Made by a program: the position numbers and the translations under genes | Source: RXIX01 sp003989075 | GTDB lineage: Bacteria > Pseudomonadota > Gammaproteobacteria > Competibacterales > Competibacteraceae | Assembly: GCA_029780415.1 (NCBI GenBank) | Contig: JAKOYN010000140.1 | Coordinates: 1-38,882, forward strand | Reading direction: 5' to 3' | DNA: 38,882 nucleotides | Shown: positions 32,452 through 38,882 of the stretch, piece by piece | How positions within the stretch are numbered: the stretch's first letter is position 1 | Layout of the letters: every line of letters begins with the position of its first letter | Notes under the pieces: generated by a model | The model's input: the letters and a program-made list of their open reading frames with translations, nothing else | The model's database searches: none | Told to the model about the DNA's origin: nothing

Positions 32452-33033
32452 TCAGCGTGGATTGAGAAAATTGTGCAGCAGGGCGTGGCCGTGCTCGGTG
32501 AGAATTGATTCGGGGTGGAACTGCACGCCTTCGACCGGCCATTCGCGGTGGCGCACGCCCATGATTTCGTCGCAGTCGCCGTCCGCAGTCTGGGTCCAGG
32601 CGGTGATCTCCAGGCAATCGGGCAGGCTGTCGCGCTCAATGACCAGGGAATGATAGCGCACCACGGTGAAGGGATTGGGCAGGCCGGCGAACACGCCCTG
32701 ATCACGATGGTAAACCAACGAGGTCTTGCCGTGCATCACCTCGCGGGCGCGGATGATGCGGCCACCGAAGGCCTGGCCGATGCTCTGGTGGCCGAGGCAG
32801 ACGCCAAGGATGGGAATTTTGCCGGCGAAGTGCTCGATGGTGGCAAGCGATACGCCGGCTTCGCTGGGCGTGCAGGGGCCGGGTGACAGGACGATGCGCG
32901 CCGGCTGTAATGCGGCTATGTCGTCCGGGGTGATCTGGTCATTGCGATATACCTGCACCTCTTCGCCCAGTTCGCCAAAATACTGGACCAGGTTGTAGGT
33001 GAAGGAGTCGTAGTTGTCGATCATCAGCAGCAT
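32452..33033 (-). CDS. trpG: Anthranilate synthase glutamine amidotransferase subunit
   Basis: A 193-residue class I amidotransferase supplying ammonia to TrpE. It begins MLLMIDNYDSFTYNLVQYF, with LSPGPCTP, the nucleophile in GVCLGHQSIGQAFGG (Cys about 79), and the His/Glu of VQFHPESILT near the C-terminus. trpE is not next to it: the 231 bases upstream contain no gene and the next gene is hsdR of the restriction block. An AAGGA site lies about ten bases before the ATG. It may equally serve PabB, as TrpG/PabA proteins often do. Confidence 0.96.
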   Translation of the reverse strand: MLLMIDNYDSFTYNLVQYFGELGEEVQVYRNDQITPDDIAALQPARIVLSPGPCTPSEAGVSLATIEHFAGKIPILGVCLGHQSIGQAFGGRIIRAREVMHGKTSLVYHRDQGVFAGLPNPFTVVRYHSLVIERDSLPDCLEITAWTQTADGDCDEIMGVRHREWPVEGVQFHPESILTEHGHALLHNFLNPR

Positions 33034-33264
33034 AGCGCAGCTATCCTTTGTTCGGTATGGCCATGGTTCCAGATAATCGGCTTTGATATCCGCTACTTAT
33101 TTTGATGCCCCTGCACCGATGGTCGGGAACCGAATGCACGAAAGTTATTATTGTCCCCCATATCGGTCATGTGGACTACCGCGCCTGTCCTGCAGGGTGC
33201 AAGGGAGTTGCTTCGCTCGGCTGGCGCGTTGCTGTCAGGGTCATGAGTTGTTGCAACAAAGCTG

Positions 33265-35760
33265 TCAGCAAAGCGCCGCCGGTTCAGCATATAGATACCG
33301 CTGAAAGCCACTGAACACCTTGCCGATTGCATCCGGCCGACCCAGATCAGCCACCGCATCCGGGATGGAATCGTGGTATTTCAGCTTCAGGAGGGGTGTC
33401 AGCTTGGCTTGATCCAGTTCTTCCACCCCGAGCGCCACATAGTGCGACAGCACGAAGTCGAGAAACACCCGCTGCTTCGGATTGAAGTTTGCGCTGATGA
33501 TCGCCATCGCCCGATCCGCCCGTTCCTTACGGGTCAGCGGTTCCAGTGCATAGGCCACATGGGCCAGCACATCGAACAGGTCGCTTTTCTCGGCATCAAT
33601 GATCTTCTGCATTTCGGCCAGTTGGTCCTTGCCGAATCCCTTTGCGGCCAGACCTTCCAGCAACTTGCGGCGGGTATCGGGCGTGCTCCACAGCGCCCGC
33701 AGTTCGTTTTCGTCCTTGAAGAAATCAGGCAGCCTGCCGAACAGCGCTTCCATGAACTGCTGCGCCGACATCGGGGTGCCGTCCGGGTGCCAGAAGCTGG
33801 TAACCACCATGTGCTGGATTGAGCGCGACTTGCCATCGGCCAGCTTCACCTTGACCTTCTTCTTGCACACGCAGGGGCGCTGCAGGCACTTCGGGCAGGC
33901 TTCCTTGGGGCAGGTGCAGGGCGATATGCCGCAGCGGTAACAAGCCGTTGGCAGCTCCTTGATACAGATACAGGGCAGCGCATGGCATTTGCTGCAAGTC
34001 TCCGGCTCGATCGGCTCACCATCCCATTCCGGGTCGCTGAAATGATGGTGCGCCTTGACGAAGTCGTAGATCGTGAAATAGTCCTTGCCGTCGTAAAGCC
34101 GGGTACCGCGCCCGATGATCTGCTTGAACTCGATCATCGAATTCACCGGCCGCAGCAGGACGATGTTGCGCACGTTGCGCGCATCAACGCCGGTGGAGAG
34201 CTTCTGCGACGTGGTGAGGATGGTCGGGATGTGTTTCTCGTTGTCCTGAAAATCCCGCAGCCATTGCTCGCCCAAAGCGCCATCGTTGGCGGTCACCCGA
34301 TGGCAGTAGTTGGGATCGGTGCTGGTCTTGGCCTGGTTGATCAGGTCGCGGATTGCCAGGGCATGATCCTGTGTGGCGCAGAACGCCAGCGTCTTTGCCC
34401 GCTGATCGATCTGCGCCATGAAAATCTCGACGCGCTTCTTCTCGCGCTCCTTGATCTCGATGATCCTGTTGAAGTCCGCTTCTTCGTAGCGCTTGCGGGC
34501 CTCGATCTCGCCTTCAACCACCGTGTCGTCGGGCGTATAGATGTATTCGTCGAGCGTGGTTGATATCTGCTTGACGCGGAACGGTGTCAGAAAGCCATCG
34601 TTGATGCCGTCCTTGAGCGAGTAGATGAACACCGGCTCGCCGAAGTAGGCATAGGTATCAACATTGTCCTTGCGCTTTGGGGTAGCGGTCAGGCCAAGCT
34701 GTACGGCTGGGGCAAAGTAATCGAGGATGCCGCGCCAGTTGCTCTCGTCGTTGGCTCCGCCCCGGTGACACTCGTCAATGACGATGAAGTCGAAGAAATC
34801 GGGCGGATACTCGCCAAAGTAGAGGCTGCGTTCGGGTTGTGGTTCGACAAGCTCACCACGAACGTCGGCCATATTCCGTTCGCCCTGAGCCTCCTGAGCT
34901 TGTATCGAAGGGCGAAGGGCCGGCCCGCTCATGAAGGTCTGGAAGATGGTGAAGAAGAGGCTGCCGTTCTTCGGCACCTTGCCCTTTTTGCGGATATCCG
35001 CCGGGTCAATGCGCACCAGCGCCTTATCGTCGAAAGCGGAAAAGGCGTTGTAGGCTTGATCGGCCAGAATGTTGCGGTCGGCCAGGAACAGGATGCGCGG
35101 TCGACGGGTCGGTTCGTTTCCGTTCGCACTGAGCCTGTCGCAGTGCCAGTCAGTCAGATTCCACCGGCTCTGAAACAGCTTCCACGCGATCTGGAAGGCG
35201 ATGAAGGTCTTGCCGGTGCCAGTCGCCAGCGTTAGCAGAATGCGTTCCTGCCCGGCCGCTATGGCTGCCAACACCCGCTCGATGGCAATATCCTGATAGT
35301 AGCGCCCCTGAAAGAAGCCGCCCTTATCCTCAAATGGCACGGATGCAAAGCGATCCCGCCAGGCGTTTTGGGTGGTGAAGGTGCGCTGCCACAGTTCATC
35401 GGGTGAAGGGAAAGCGGCAATCTCGCCTTCTTCCGCCGTCTGCATGTCAATACCGTAGATGCCCTGCCCGTTGCTGGCGTAAGTGAAGCGCAGCGCCAGT
35501 TTGCCGGCGTAGTCCTTGGCCTGCGCTACGCCTTCGGTTAGCGCCTTGTCCCACGCCTTGGCCTCGACCACTGCCAGCTTGGTGTTGCGGTATTCCAGAA
35601 CGTAATCCGCCGTTAGCGGCTTGCCGCGTTTGTCCGCGCCTTCCAGTCGGCCCAGCGTGATCGGGTACTCGCGCCGAATGCGACTGCCTTCGACGACACC
35701 CCAACCAGCCGCAGCAAGTGCAGGGTCAATGTGTTCAGCACGGGTTTCGGCTTCGTTCAT
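33265..35760 (-). CDS. hsdR: Type I restriction enzyme R subunit (EcoEI-like HsdR)
   Basis: An 831-residue motor-nuclease of a type I R-M system, which cuts DNA after ATP-driven translocation. The N-terminal PD-(D/E)XK nuclease shows TADYVLEYRN (D52) and VVEAK (E66, K68). The SF2 motor has Walker A ATGTGKT (179-185), DECH (329-332), LTATP (357-361) and QIIGRGTR (547-554). A cysteine-rich stretch (589-632) with three CxxC-x4-CxC modules precedes the C-terminal domain that binds the methylase. Two segments, about 202-219 and 280-310, look foreign and correspond to REP-like DNA. The ATG at 35760 is eight bases after the preceding stop. Confidence 0.95.
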   Translation of the reverse strand: MNEAETRAEHIDPALAAAGWGVVEGSRIRREYPITLGRLEGADKRGKPLTADYVLEYRNTKLAVVEAKAWDKALTEGVAQAKDYAGKLALRFTYASNGQGIYGIDMQTAEEGEIAAFPSPDELWQRTFTTQNAWRDRFASVPFEDKGGFFQGRYYQDIAIERVLAAIAAGQERILLTLATGTGKTFIAFQIAWKLFQSRWNLTDWHCDRLSANGNEPTRRPRILFLADRNILADQAYNAFSAFDDKALVRIDPADIRKKGKVPKNGSLFFTIFQTFMSGPALRPSIQAQEAQGERNMADVRGELVEPQPERSLYFGEYPPDFFDFIVIDECHRGGANDESNWRGILDYFAPAVQLGLTATPKRKDNVDTYAYFGEPVFIYSLKDGINDGFLTPFRVKQISTTLDEYIYTPDDTVVEGEIEARKRYEEADFNRIIEIKEREKKRVEIFMAQIDQRAKTLAFCATQDHALAIRDLINQAKTSTDPNYCHRVTANDGALGEQWLRDFQDNEKHIPTILTTSQKLSTGVDARNVRNIVLLRPVNSMIEFKQIIGRGTRLYDGKDYFTIYDFVKAHHHFSDPEWDGEPIEPETCSKCHALPCICIKELPTACYRCGISPCTCPKEACPKCLQRPCVCKKKVKVKLADGKSRSIQHMVVTSFWHPDGTPMSAQQFMEALFGRLPDFFKDENELRALWSTPDTRRKLLEGLAAKGFGKDQLAEMQKIIDAEKSDLFDVLAHVAYALEPLTRKERADRAMAIISANFNPKQRVFLDFVLSHYVALGVEELDQAKLTPLLKLKYHDSIPDAVADLGRPDAIGKVFSGFQRYLYAEPAALC
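34841..34916. repeat. REP-like inverted repeat pair inside hsdR (second in coding order)
   Basis: On the plus strand GGTTCGACAAGCTCACCACG (from 34841, arm to 34864) faces CCGTTCGCCCTGAGC and CTGAGCTTGTATCGAAGGGC (34876-34916). These are two opposed units of the dispersed TTCG...CTGAGC...GTCGAA palindrome. The stretch codes for about 31 extra HsdR residues (280-310) containing VRGELVEPQPE, between the TIFQTFMSG and SLYFGEYP segments. Confidence 0.85.
35120..35149. repeat. REP-like palindrome inside hsdR (first in coding order)
   Basis: CCGTTCGCACTGAGCCTGTC followed by GCAGTGCCAG forms an imperfect palindrome of the same dispersed family. It encodes the extra segment LTDWHCDRLSANGNEPTR (residues 202-219), sitting between KLFQSRWN and RRPRILFLADRN, which in relatives are nearly adjacent. 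Confidence 0.8.
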
Positions 35761-35768
35761 ATAGGTTT

Positions 35769-36260
35769 TCAGGTGCGAATGATCAGTACGGTCGCCTGCA
35801 CATCGATTCGGAATCCGTAGTTCCGATGGAATCGAAGCATGCGTTCGTTATCAATATGCGCAAACGGTTTATGACGCTTGTTACAAGCAAACGCTTTTTT
35901 GTGGCGAAACCGCGTCAGGTCATGATGGTCGCGGAGAAAACGGATCGTCGATTCCAATTGCTCAATGGCATGCGATTGCCAGTCGTCTTTTTTATCTTTC
36001 AACTCTACCAGATACAACAAATCCTCTGTGGTCAGCATGCCATCGCAGCGCCCCCGGCTTGGCTCATCGCCGTCCTGAATCACGCACTTGTCGATGGCAG
36101 TGAATGTGACCGCCTTCCGTGCAGGGTTTTCCACGGTCGCAACCCATTTTTCCGGTGTGGTCGTATCGACATAAGCTGGGGTCGCATTCTGGTCATCACA
36201 CAGCCCGAACCGTTCCTGACTGAACGGGCCGCTCTGACATTCCGGCTTGAAGAAATCCAT
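35769..36260 (-). CDS. Small PD-(D/E)XK nuclease-like protein coupled to the ABC ATPase
   Basis: A 163-residue soluble protein I cannot assign to a named family. Residues 70-105 contain RCDGML, then LLYLVELKDKKDDW and AIEQLESTIRFL: an Asp (73), a Glu-x-Lys (86, 88) on a hydrophobic strand, and a helix with Gln101. That is the plan of a PD-(D/E)XK nuclease core. The C-terminal third is very basic and histidine-rich (RFRHKKAFACNKRHKPF, about 117-133), fitting nucleic acid contact. Its ATG directly follows the ATPase stop with no spacer, so translation is coupled; hsdR follows after eight bases. Nuclease activity is inference. Confidence 0.65.
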   Translation of the reverse strand: MDFFKPECQSGPFSQERFGLCDDQNATPAYVDTTTPEKWVATVENPARKAVTFTAIDKCVIQDGDEPSRGRCDGMLTTEDLLYLVELKDKKDDWQSHAIEQLESTIRFLRDHHDLTRFRHKKAFACNKRHKPFAHIDNERMLRFHRNYGFRIDVQATVLIIRT

Positions 36261-37505
36261 TCAGATCGCCTCTTCCAGCTCCAGCAACTGGTCGAACAGT
36301 TCATTCCCTGTGTGCAACCATTCATTCAGCACGTTCTGATCCGAGGGAATGCCCTCGAAACAAGGCAGCCGGCTAATGCTGCCATCCCGCTCGTTACACT
36401 GGTAGATCGCAACATCGTTGGCCCGCAGCAAAGCCTCTTGAGGGACGATGGCATTCAGTCGGGGCAGCAAGTTCTCGCGCCCGTGCGAAATGATATGTTG
36501 CTGCACGTGTTTTCCCTGAATCGCAAGGCTGAGGTAATTGACGATATAGGGGCTGTGCGTGGTCAGCACCAGACGGTTGTGCTCGCCTTGGCTATTGAAG
36601 GCCAGCAGGCTTTTGAGGATGTCCCATTGCGATGATGGAAACAGGTTTTGCTCCGGCTCCTCGACGATATTGATGAACGCCGTCTTGTTGAAACGGCGGG
36701 AAAGCACGGAGATTGCCACCCGTTTTTGCTCTTCTGTCAGGGCGTCATTAGCAAAAATACTTTCCACGCCTTTCTTGAACCGATCCAGTTCGTCGGTGCT
36801 CATCGGCTGCTGGCTGCTCTGGCTTGGTTCCTGAACCGTACTGGCTAGATGCTTGCTAACCAGATACAAGGGAACGAATGACTGAAAACCGCTGGACGCA
36901 TCCGTCAAACGCAGCTTATGACCCGGCCCCCTGATGTTGAGGATGTCGTTGAGCCTGTCGTACTCGATTTCGCTGTTATTGATTGGCAACTTCAGCGCAC
37001 CCCGCAGGCTGTCTTTGGCCTGATCGAAAGCCGTGAGAAACTCCTTCAATGACTCGGAAGAAAGTTTCAATTCCCGGGGATTTCTCACGTAGGAAATGAA
37101 ATTGCGCTCCGCTGGCACATACATCACCTGAGGCAGGGCGTACTCCTCATGGGTGAGTTCCGTGATGTTCAACTGCCCATCTACATAGCGGATCGTGCAG
37201 GCATTGCCCTCATACTCGATTTCAACACTCCTCCGAGTGCTGGACTCCAGATAATTTTCCAGGCGGTGATAGCTCAGAAACTGGCTCTTCATCCGTCCCT
37301 TGCGTTCGAACCACTTTTTCTCATAGTCCCCACGAACCAGCGCCTTCTCAATCGAGGAAAAGGAGGAAAACAGTTTGGCTACCGTGCTTTTCCCTGCCCC
37401 CTGATTGCCGATAAAAACGGTGACTCGCTTGAAATCGATCCAGCCATCGTTTTCTGACAAGCCGGGGCCGATGGGGCCGAAGTTCTTGATGCGGAGTCGG
37501 ATCAT
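36261..37505 (-). CDS. OLD/AAA_21-like ABC ATPase embedded in the R-M operon
   Basis: A 414-residue ABC-type ATPase of the kind found in phage-defence operons. Starting MIRLRIKNFGPIG, it carries Walker A GNQGAGKST (about 33-41), an ABC-signature-like SSGFQS (about 204-209), Walker B FINIVEEPEQNLFP, and an H-loop LVLTTHSPYIVNYLS. There is no obvious TOPRIM or anticodon-nuclease domain at the C-terminus (LNEWLHTGNELFDQLLELEE). It begins 24 bases after hsdS and abuts the nuclease-like gene. Codons are AT-richer than in the flanking housekeeping genes. Likely a regulatory sensor for its small partner, by analogy with other ATPase-effector pairs. Confidence 0.85.
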   Translation of the reverse strand: MIRLRIKNFGPIGPGLSENDGWIDFKRVTVFIGNQGAGKSTVAKLFSSFSSIEKALVRGDYEKKWFERKGRMKSQFLSYHRLENYLESSTRRSVEIEYEGNACTIRYVDGQLNITELTHEEYALPQVMYVPAERNFISYVRNPRELKLSSESLKEFLTAFDQAKDSLRGALKLPINNSEIEYDRLNDILNIRGPGHKLRLTDASSGFQSFVPLYLVSKHLASTVQEPSQSSQQPMSTDELDRFKKGVESIFANDALTEEQKRVAISVLSRRFNKTAFINIVEEPEQNLFPSSQWDILKSLLAFNSQGEHNRLVLTTHSPYIVNYLSLAIQGKHVQQHIISHGRENLLPRLNAIVPQEALLRANDVAIYQCNERDGSISRLPCFEGIPSDQNVLNEWLHTGNELFDQLLELEEAI

Positions 37506-37529
37506 GGCGTGCTTCCAGTCAATATTTGG

Positions 37530-38747
37530 TTACAACTTACCGGAAAAGGCTTGGTGCAGCAGGGATTTTTTCAATTCGTCTAGCGCCGCAAACTTGCGCT
37601 GGTAGATGGATTCGAGGCGTTGGGTTTCGTCACGAACGGCACCCAGCTTCGCAACAATCTCCTCCTGCTTCGGAATTGGAGGTATCGGCACGGGAAGCTT
37701 AGAAAAGAAACCGAGGCTCAAGTTGGCCCTTGCGTTATTGACCTCATTGTCGTGAAGTACCTGCTTGAACACTGGTGAGTTGAGTAGGTAAGTCAAATAG
37801 TGGTTGTTGAGTAGATGTGGCTCACAACGAATCAAGCAAACAGCTTGGTTGATGTTTGCCACGTCATCCGTATTGAATACTGCTGTTCGTCCAATCGACG
37901 CGCCAACAATGTTGGTCAGCACGTCACCATTTTTCAGAATCGACTTCTTGTCCTTCACGTTGAACTCTTCTTCTACGTATTTCGGTTTCTCAAGCAATAT
38001 TTCATACTCACCAACATTCTCACTTGTGACAAACAAGATGCCGGGTGATTCGACATAGGAAATACCCTGCCATTTCGGAGACGAGCCTTTTGTGATTCGC
38101 TCGCATAATTCTGCCAGCGGTCTCTCCACCCACCCTTCACCCCGCTGCGTGAAAACGGATTGCAAATGGCTTTCAAACAAGGCGCGGGCGTTCTGAAGGT
38201 TCTTTTCGGCGTTGGCTTTGGCAGTGGCGATGCCGTCAAAGGCTTCGTCGAGGATGGCGACGATGCGGTGCTGTTCGGACTGCGACAAAGGGTACGCAAC
38301 TGAAAAATTTTCAGCCAAAACTGAGCGGGCCAATTCTGTTTGCCCACCGCAGCCTTCGCCTGCTTTTTTGATCGCTTCTTCAATGAAGATAAGCATGTAC
38401 CCAAAGAAGTCGGAGAAAAATCTCCCGCGTAGTGGGCGAGCAATGGTGACGTGAGAATCGACCGTCGTCGGCTCAATCGGCGCTTCACGCAACTGCGCCA
38501 CCCGCCCGAGGGTGCCAGTTCCAGTCGAGTTAATCAGCACATCACCAAGTTGAACTAACCGCTCTGCGCTTACTCGCTTTGCTGATGAGTCATGCCGTCG
38601 CGCCAGTTCAAAGTTGATTGTGTGGTCACGAATGCACTTCTGGTTCAGGACGCACATTCCTCCCTCTTCAAGATATTTTGGAGAGATACCACGATTCAGA
38701 AAACTGCAAACCTCACCCAATTTTCTGGTCTGCCAGCCGGCCTTCAT
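37530..38747 (-). CDS. hsdS: Type I restriction enzyme specificity subunit (HsdS)
   Basis: A 405-residue DNA-recognition subunit that sets the target for both methylation and restriction. Two target-recognition domains are visible, each opening with a W/V-x-R-x-L start (WQTRKLGEVCSFLNRG; WVERPLAELCERITKG) and each followed by a conserved coiled coil (SEQHRIVAILDEAFDGIATA near 160-180; KQEEIVAKLGAVRDETQRLE near 360-380). The bipartite DNA target cannot be read from sequence. The end LHQAFSGKL is typical. The ATG at 38747 has GAGG about eight bases before it and overlaps the stop of the upstream frame in an ATGA. Confidence 0.95.
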   Translation of the reverse strand: MKAGWQTRKLGEVCSFLNRGISPKYLEEGGMCVLNQKCIRDHTINFELARRHDSSAKRVSAERLVQLGDVLINSTGTGTLGRVAQLREAPIEPTTVDSHVTIARPLRGRFFSDFFGYMLIFIEEAIKKAGEGCGGQTELARSVLAENFSVAYPLSQSEQHRIVAILDEAFDGIATAKANAEKNLQNARALFESHLQSVFTQRGEGWVERPLAELCERITKGSSPKWQGISYVESPGILFVTSENVGEYEILLEKPKYVEEEFNVKDKKSILKNGDVLTNIVGASIGRTAVFNTDDVANINQAVCLIRCEPHLLNNHYLTYLLNSPVFKQVLHDNEVNNARANLSLGFFSKLPVPIPPIPKQEEIVAKLGAVRDETQRLESIYQRKFAALDELKKSLLHQAFSGKL

Positions 38748-38882
38748 CGTGACACCTCATCTTCCGTTCGTCCTGAGCTTGTCGAAGGATGAACGGAGTT
38801 AGTGAGATGCCCTTCGACAGGCTCAGGGCGAACGGATTCGGTGCGGCGCGGCTCGCTCAGCGGCAGCGACTGCTCCGGTTCG
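38744..38882 (-). CDS. C-terminal end of an upstream gene, probably hsdM, reading through REP-like repeats
   Basis: On the minus strand one frame is open from the window edge for 45 codons and stops at a TGA overlapping the hsdS ATG. It starts EPEQSLPLSEPRRTES and then reads through two opposed REP-like units (VRPEPVEG, then HPSTSSGRTE). hsdM is the expected neighbour and ATGA overlap is normal between hsdM and hsdS. What is visible is all tail and repeat, with no methylase motif, so the assignment rests on position alone. Confidence 0.5.
   Translation of the reverse strand, partial: EPEQSLPLSEPRRTESVRPEPVEGHLTNSVHPSTSSGRTEDEVSR
38764..38835. repeat. Opposed pair of REP-like palindromes at the hsdM/hsdS junction
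   Basis: Unit one (38764-38796) begins CCGTTCGTCCTGAGC, continues TTGTCGAAGGATGAACGG and is itself palindromic. Unit two (38810-38835) is in inverted orientation: CCCTTCGACAGGCTC, then AGGGCGAACGG. This is the same family as the two insertions in hsdR and shows the typical head-to-head pairing of REP/BIME elements. Confidence 0.9.

Noticed and set aside
33102..33314. Small rightward open frame between trpG and hsdR
   Set aside because: It has no ribosome site and no family likeness, and it overlaps the hsdR end; it is probably chance.
36940..36975. A possible further REP-like motif (GAGCCTGTCG) in the ATPase gene
   Set aside because: Only ten bases match, with no palindromic partner, and the encoded EYDRLNDILN fits the protein's own context.
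36261..37505. Calling the ABC ATPase PrrC or RloC
   Set aside because: The ATPase motifs fit, but the protein is shorter than RloC and its C-terminal part lacks a visible anticodon-nuclease domain; only the locus position is PrrC-like.

Overview
The window is a GC-rich chromosomal segment from a non-enteric gammaproteobacterium. The evidence is gene order: rlmN-pilF-rodZ-hisS-yfgM-bamB, ygfB-pepP-ubiH-ubiI, zapA-6S RNA-ygfA, rplM-rpsI and trpGDC-speD are all gammaproteobacterial arrangements. A Coq7-type hydroxylase, a long-form HisG and a TIGR02449-like coiled-coil gene ahead of zapA point away from enterics, perhaps to a Chromatiales- or Competibacter-like lineage. The genus cannot be fixed from the sequence alone.

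Layout. 1-232 is the start of a DUF485 membrane protein (usually the partner of an acetate/solute permease), behind an AT-rich leader. 719-10542 is one long leftward run: ndk, rlmN, pilF, rodZ, hisS, yfgM, bamB, marC, priA, covering tRNA charging and methylation, cell shape and pilus assembly, outer-membrane assembly and replication restart. 10799-14760 holds hisG, nfi (rightward), an opgD-like glucan gene and adk. 14976-19896 is a leftward ubiquinone cluster: ygfB, pepP, ubiH, ubiI and a Rieske ferredoxin. 20013-22168 runs rightward: coiled-coil gene, zapA, 6S RNA with its terminator, 5-formyl-THF cyclo-ligase and an EVE-domain gene. ilvA and rpiA are divergent. Two paralogous porins follow (24574-27063) with near-identical promoter architecture and good terminators. 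Then come tRNA-Gln(CUG), rpsI and rplM under one strong promoter, a 2Fe-2S ferredoxin, coq7, and the leftward trpG-trpD-trpC-osmC-like-speD group.

33265-38882 is an accessory block that looks foreign, with AT-richer codon use in much of it: a type I restriction-modification operon read leftward, (hsdM)-hsdS-ABC ATPase-PD-(D/E)XK-like protein-hsdR, abutting trpG. The ATPase and nuclease-like genes are directly coupled and sit between hsdS and hsdR, the slot occupied by the anticodon nuclease gene prrC in the EcoprrI locus. This is the best candidate for an undescribed defence module. The same block carries REP-like palindromes of the TTCG...CTGAGC...GTCGAA type. Two lie in frame inside hsdR and one pair is read through as the apparent tail of hsdM.

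Functionally, UbiI, UbiH and Coq7 together give the three ring hydroxylations of aerobic ubiquinone synthesis. Most small spacings and stop/start overlaps indicate tightly coupled operons. Start sites were chosen by signal peptides, Shine-Dalgarno spacing and family length where the longest open frame was clearly too long.
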